Positions 32,086-35,186 of a DNA stretch of 35,186 nucleotides are shown here, in pieces (the first letter of the stretch is position 1; every line of letters starts with the position of its first letter). Origin of the DNA: Candidatus Mediterraneibacter tabaqchaliae (lineage in GTDB: Bacteria; Bacillota; Clostridia; Lachnospirales; Lachnospiraceae); the NCBI GenBank assembly GCA_019120595.1, contig DWUV01000063.1:1-35186 (forward strand). Reading direction: 5' to 3'. Below the pieces are notes generated by a model, which had not been told where the DNA came from, searched no databases, and saw only the letters and a program-made list of their open reading frames with translations. Position numbers and translations under genes: made by a program.

Positions 32086-32443
32086 TCTCTGAATTCCCTG
32101 TCACTTCATCGATCTTTCTGCTGATATTCACTCCATATTCAATGGACTGGTCCAGGATAAAACGGATCTCCGGGGTGTTGCGCATATTGACCGTACGCGC
32201 CAGCTCGCGGCGGATATACCCCTCCGCGCTTTGGAGCCCTTTCAATGTATCCTGCTGTGCCTTCTCATCTCCCAGGACACTGATATATGCCTTACATGTC
32301 TTTAAATCCGGAGCCACTTCGACAGCAACCACGGACGTCATCGGCGCCACCCTGGGGTCTTTGATCCCTCCGCGCAGGATATTGCTCAGCTCTCTCTGGA
32401 CCTCAGCATTTACTCGTGTGTTTTTGATACTGTTTTTTCTCAT
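32069..32443 (-). CDS. rbfA: 30S ribosome-binding factor RbfA
   Basis: 124 residues from the ATG at 32443 (AAGGAG 5 nt upstream; the track's TTG start adds 7 residues containing that ribosome site). MRKNSIKNTRVNAEVQRELSNILRGGIKDPRVAPMTSVVAVEVAPDLKTCKAYISVLG is a typical KH-fold RbfA, and LARTVNMRNTPEIRFILDQSIEYG is its conserved C-terminal block. It helps mature the 5' end of 16S rRNA, especially in the cold. It follows infB by 26 nt and overlaps nrnA by 17 nt. Confidence 0.96.
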   Translation of the reverse strand: MRKNSIKNTRVNAEVQRELSNILRGGIKDPRVAPMTSVVAVEVAPDLKTCKAYISVLGDEKAQQDTLKGLQSAEGYIRRELARTVNMRNTPEIRFILDQSIEYGVNISRKIDEVTGNSENGAED

Positions 32444-32469
32444 TGCTGCTCCTTCTCTCTGCAACAGGC

Positions 32470-35186
32470 TTATTTTCTCTCAGTCTCGACCATCTTGTAA
32501 GCCTCGACCTCATCGCCTTCTTTGATGTCATTATAATTCTCAAATACAAAACCGCACTCGTATCCGGCCCTTACTTCCTTCACATCGTCCTTGAATCTCT
32601 TCAGGGATGCCAGCGGTCCGTCGAATACGACGATACCGTCGCGGATCAGGCGGACAGAACAGTTCCTCTCGAAGATACCGTCCTTTACATAAGCGCCTGC
32701 GATCGTTCCCACGCCGGACGCCTTGAATGTCTGGCGTACTTCCGCGTGTCCCAGCACCTTCTCCTCGAAGACAGGGTCGAGCATGCCCTTCATAGCTGCC
32801 TCCACATCCTCGATGGCATTGTAGATGACTCTGTAAAGCCTCAGGTCCACGCCTTCTCTGTCCGCGATGTCCTTTGCAGTCGCATCCGGGCGGACATTGA
32901 ATCCGATGATGATGGCATTGGAAGCGGACGCCAGGATCACATCGGATTCATTGATCGCGCCCACGCCCCCGTGGATCACCTTAACAACGACTTCATCGTT
33001 TGACAACTTTAAGAGGCTCTGCTTGAGCGCCTCCACAGAGCCCTGTACGTCTGCTTTTACGACGATATTGAGCTCTTTTAAGTTGCCTTCCTGGATCTGG
33101 CTGAACAGATCGTCAAGGGACATCCTGGACTTCGTCTCATCCAGGAGCTTCACCTTATTCTGCGCGATAAAGGTCTCCGCGAAGTTTCTCGCTTCCTTCT
33201 CTGAATCGCATCCCACAAACACCTCGCCGGCATTCGGCACATCATTCAGACCGAGGATCTCTACCGGCTGGGACGGGCCTGCCTCTTTGACACGCCTTCC
33301 CTTGTCATCCATCATCGCGCGGACACGTCCGTGCGCGCTTCCCGCCGCAATAGCGTCTCCTACATGGAGCGTTCCCTTCTGTACGAGCACGGTCGCCACA
33401 GAACCTTTGCCCTTATCCAGCTCTGCCTCGATCACAAGACCTCTTGCCGCGCGGTTCGGGTTTGCCTTAAGCTCCATCACTTCCGCTGTCAGAAGGATCA
33501 TCTCAAGCAGATCCGGGATCCCTTCTTTTGTGTGCGCGGACACGGGGACAAAGATCGTGCTTCCGCCCCAGTCTTCCGGGATCAGCTCATACTCTGTCAG
33601 CTCCTGTTTCACGCGCTCGATATTCGCGCTGGGCTTATCGATCTTGTTGATCGCTACGATGATCTCGACCCCTGCCGCTTTCGCGTGGTTGATCGCCTCC
33701 ACGGTCTGCGGCATCACGCCGTCGTCCGCAGCGACTACGAGGATCGCGATATCCGTGGAGTTTGCCCCGCGCATACGCATCGCGGTGAACGCCTCGTGTC
33801 CCGGCGTATCCAGGAAAGTGATCTTTTCTCCGTTGACTTCCACCACATAAGCGCCGATATGCTGAGTGATGCCGCCTGCCTCACGGTTAGTTACGTTGGA
33901 GTGGCGGATCGCATCCAGGAGAGAGGTCTTGCCGTGGTCGACATGGCCCATGACACAGACGACCGGAGGACGTTTCACCATAGTGCTTTCATCTTCCTCA
34001 TCCTCTTTTAAGAGCTCTTCGATCACATCCACGACTTCCTCTTTCTCACAGAGTACCTCAAATTCCATTGCGATCTCCTCTGCTGTGTCAAAGTCGATCT
34101 CCTGGTTTACTGTCACGACTTTTCCCTGCATAAAGAGCTTCTTCACGATCACGGACGGCACGACCTTCATCTTATCCGCAAGCTCTTTGATCGTCAGGAC
34201 TTCCGGGATCACGATCTGTTTGATCTTCTCCTCTTTCTTCTCCTCCTGCTTCTGCTGCGGCTTCTTCGCCTCTGCCACCTGTTTCTGTTTCCTGCCCTTC
34301 TTGCCTTTGCCGTCGAACGCCTCGTCTCTGTATTCTTTCTTCCTGTTGTCGCGCTCTTTATCTTTTGCCTTATTTCTCTGGCTCTTCTGCTGCTCTACCA
34401 TCGGTGCGCCCACATCGTCCCTGCGGGAATCCCTGCGGTCGCCGCGCGGTCCGGATCCGTTCGGCCTCTGGTCCCGGCCGCCTCTTTCACCTCTGTCCCC
34501 TCTGTCAGAGCGCCCTCTTCCATCGCCGAAAGAGCGGCCTCCCTGGGGCCTGTCAGAGCGTCCCGGCCTGTCGGAGCGTGCTGTCCGGTCTCCTGACGAA
34601 CGGCCTTCTCCCGCAGTCCTTCCCTGTCCCGCGCGTTCCGAACGGACAGGACGGTCTCCGGCCGGTCTGTCTGCGCGTGCCGGACGGTCTCCCTGCGGTC
34701 TGTCTGTCCGCGCCGGGCGGTCTCCGACCGGTCTGCCCTCGCCGGACGGGCGTGTGCCCTGAGCCGGACGCTCCGCACGTACCGGACGGTCTCCTGACAG
34801 CCTGCTCTCTCCCGCCGGACGCTCCTCTCCTGCCGGGCGCGCACCGGCAGCCGGACGTGTCCCGCTCTGCACTGCTCTCTCCGGGCGTACCGGACGCTCT
34901 CCTGCCGGACGTCCCTCGCCCGCGGGACGCGCTCCCTGTGCCGGACGTGTTCCCGGCTGTCCCGGGCGGACTCCCTGTGCCGGACGGTTCCCCGGCTGTC
35001 CCGGGCGTGCTCCCTGCGCCGGACGGCTGCCCGGCTGTCCCTGACGCGCAGGATGCTGCTGTGCCGGACGGCTGCCCTGGATACGGCGGCTGTCACGGGA
35101 ATTCTGGGGACGGATGACAAAGGCCAGATTTTTCTTCTTCGGCGCCGCCTCCTTTGCATCAGCAGACTCTGCTTTCACACTGTCTG
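32470..35186 (-). CDS. infB: translation initiation factor IF-2, 5' end outside window
   Basis: At least 904 codons are visible; the track's GTG at 35178 is not the real start, since the frame stays open to the window edge. After a lysine-rich patch come an Arg/Pro/Gly/Ala/Asp-rich low-complexity region (about 35-255), a Lys/Glu coiled region (about 262-320) and the IF2_N domain ([23 protein letters not shown], about 327-377). The GTPase domain has GHVDHGKT (411-418), DTPGHEAF and NKIDKP, followed by domains II-IV. IF-2 brings fMet-tRNA to the 30S subunit. It leads the rbfA-nrnA-truB-ribF group. The N-terminal low-complexity arm is long and regular; see the repeat entry. Confidence 0.97.
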   Translation of the reverse strand, partial: DSVKAESADAKEAAPKKKNLAFVIRPQNSRDSRRIQGSRPAQQHPARQGQPGSRPAQGARPGQPGNRPAQGVRPGQPGTRPAQGARPAGEGRPAGERPVRPERAVQSGTRPAAGARPAGEERPAGESRLSGDRPVRAERPAQGTRPSGEGRPVGDRPARTDRPQGDRPARADRPAGDRPVRSERAGQGRTAGEGRSSGDRTARSDRPGRSDRPQGGRSFGDGRGRSDRGDRGERGGRDQRPNGSGPRGDRRDSRRDDVGAPMVEQQKSQRNKAKDKERDNRKKEYRDEAFDGKGKKGRKQKQVAEAKKPQQKQEEKKEEKIKQIVIPEVLTIKELADKMKVVPSVIVKKLFMQGKVVTVNQEIDFDTAEEIAMEFEVLCEKEEVVDVIEELLKEDEEDESTMVKRPPVVCVMGHVDHGKTSLLDAIRHSNVTNREAGGITQHIGAYVVEVNGEKITFLDTPGHEAFTAMRMRGANSTDIAILVVAADDGVMPQTVEAINHAKAAGVEIIVAINKIDKPSANIERVKQELTEYELIPEDWGGSTIFVPVSAHTKEGIPDLLEMILLTAEVMELKANPNRAARGLVIEAELDKGKGSVATVLVQKGTLHVGDAIAAGSAHGRVRAMMDDKGRRVKEAGPSQPVEILGLNDVPNAGEVFVGCDSEKEARNFAETFIAQNKVKLLDETKSRMSLDDLFSQIQEGNLKELNIVVKADVQGSVEALKQSLLKLSNDEVVVKVIHGGVGAINESDVILASASNAIIIGFNVRPDATAKDIADREGVDLRLYRVIYNAIEDVEAAMKGMLDPVFEEKVLGHAEVRQTFKASGVGTIAGAYVKDGIFERNCSVRLIRDGIVVFDGPLASLKRFKDDVKEVRAGYECGFVFENYNDIKEGDEVEAYKMVETERK
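34414..35076 (-). repeat. infB: degenerate tandem repeats in the IF-2 N-terminal arm
   Basis: About 220 codons built from short related units such as [30 protein letters not shown] and later [15 protein letters not shown]. At DNA level these read as repeated gccggacg, cggacggt and ccggacgg units in the + strand. The arm is strongly positively charged with regular Asp/Glu, so likely disordered. Repeat number may vary between strains. It also creates long open frames on all strands that are not genes. Confidence 0.8.

Noticed and set aside
34414-35076. Possible CRISPR array or other regular repeat locus
   Set aside because: The repeats are short, degenerate, in frame with IF-2 and without unique spacers of constant size.
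34365-35159. Long ORFs on both strands over the IF-2 N-terminal arm
   Set aside because: The tandem repeats of a multiple-of-three unit keep several frames open; only the IF-2 frame continues into known domains.

Overview
The window looks like the chromosome of a Lachnospiraceae-type Firmicute (Clostridia). The reasons are strong AGGAGG ribosome sites, sigma-A-like promoters with 17-bp spacers, a gram-positive infB-rbfA-nrnA-truB-ribF-rpsO order, and MutS/MutL/MiaA next to a YnbB-like PLP enzyme. This is inference from gene content and order; no database search was possible. Most of the DNA is GC-rich. The stretch from about 5.3 to 8.1 kb is visibly AT-richer.

Layout. (1) 1-357, minus: 5' part of a MATE efflux pump running off the left edge. 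(2) 449-4746, plus: a MacAB-like ABC export operon (ATPase, adaptor, permease) behind a promoter whose -10 lies in a 12-bp-arm palindrome, then a small four-helix membrane protein. (3) 4752-5433, minus: a Pat-like GNAT acetyltransferase. (4) 5494-8116: an AT-rich accessory patch with a sigma/anti-sigma pair and its own ECF-like promoter, an intact AbiEi antitoxin, an AbiEii toxin gutted by an internal deletion, and a truncated ORF. (5) 8117-16514, minus: mutS-mutL-miaA-ynbB-like-FAD oxidoreductase, a mismatch-repair and tRNA-modification operon. (6) 16645-20228: a CPBP protease (plus) converging on a CmpB-like membrane protein, rarA and a membrane protein (minus). (7) 20287-22664, minus: pnp with a long leader hairpin. 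(8) 22665-28609: a catabolic cassette of four minus-strand genes and a divergent AraC regulator. (9) 28652-35186, minus: rpsO, ribF, truB, nrnA, rbfA and infB (infB runs off the right edge).

The most interesting region is the cassette between rpsO and pnp, two genes that are adjacent in many bacteria. Its enzymes form a plausible non-phosphorylative route: a glucose-dehydrogenase-like MDR enzyme without the structural zinc lobe (aldose to lactone), an amidohydrolase-2 lactonase (lactone to aldonate), an LgoD-like zinc dehydrogenase (aldonate to 5-keto acid) and a UxaB-like reductase (tagaturonate to altronate). L-galactose or a related sugar entering as L-galactonate is my best guess. The substrate is inferred, and no transporter, altronate dehydratase or KDG enzymes are in the window.

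The core genes join translation (IF-2, S15, RbfA, TruB, MiaA), RNA decay (PNPase, NrnA), cofactor synthesis (RibF) and DNA maintenance (MutS, MutL, RarA). Several carry visible leader structures: a nearly 90-nt hairpin before pnp, a long hairpin before rpsO and an inverted repeat before mutS.
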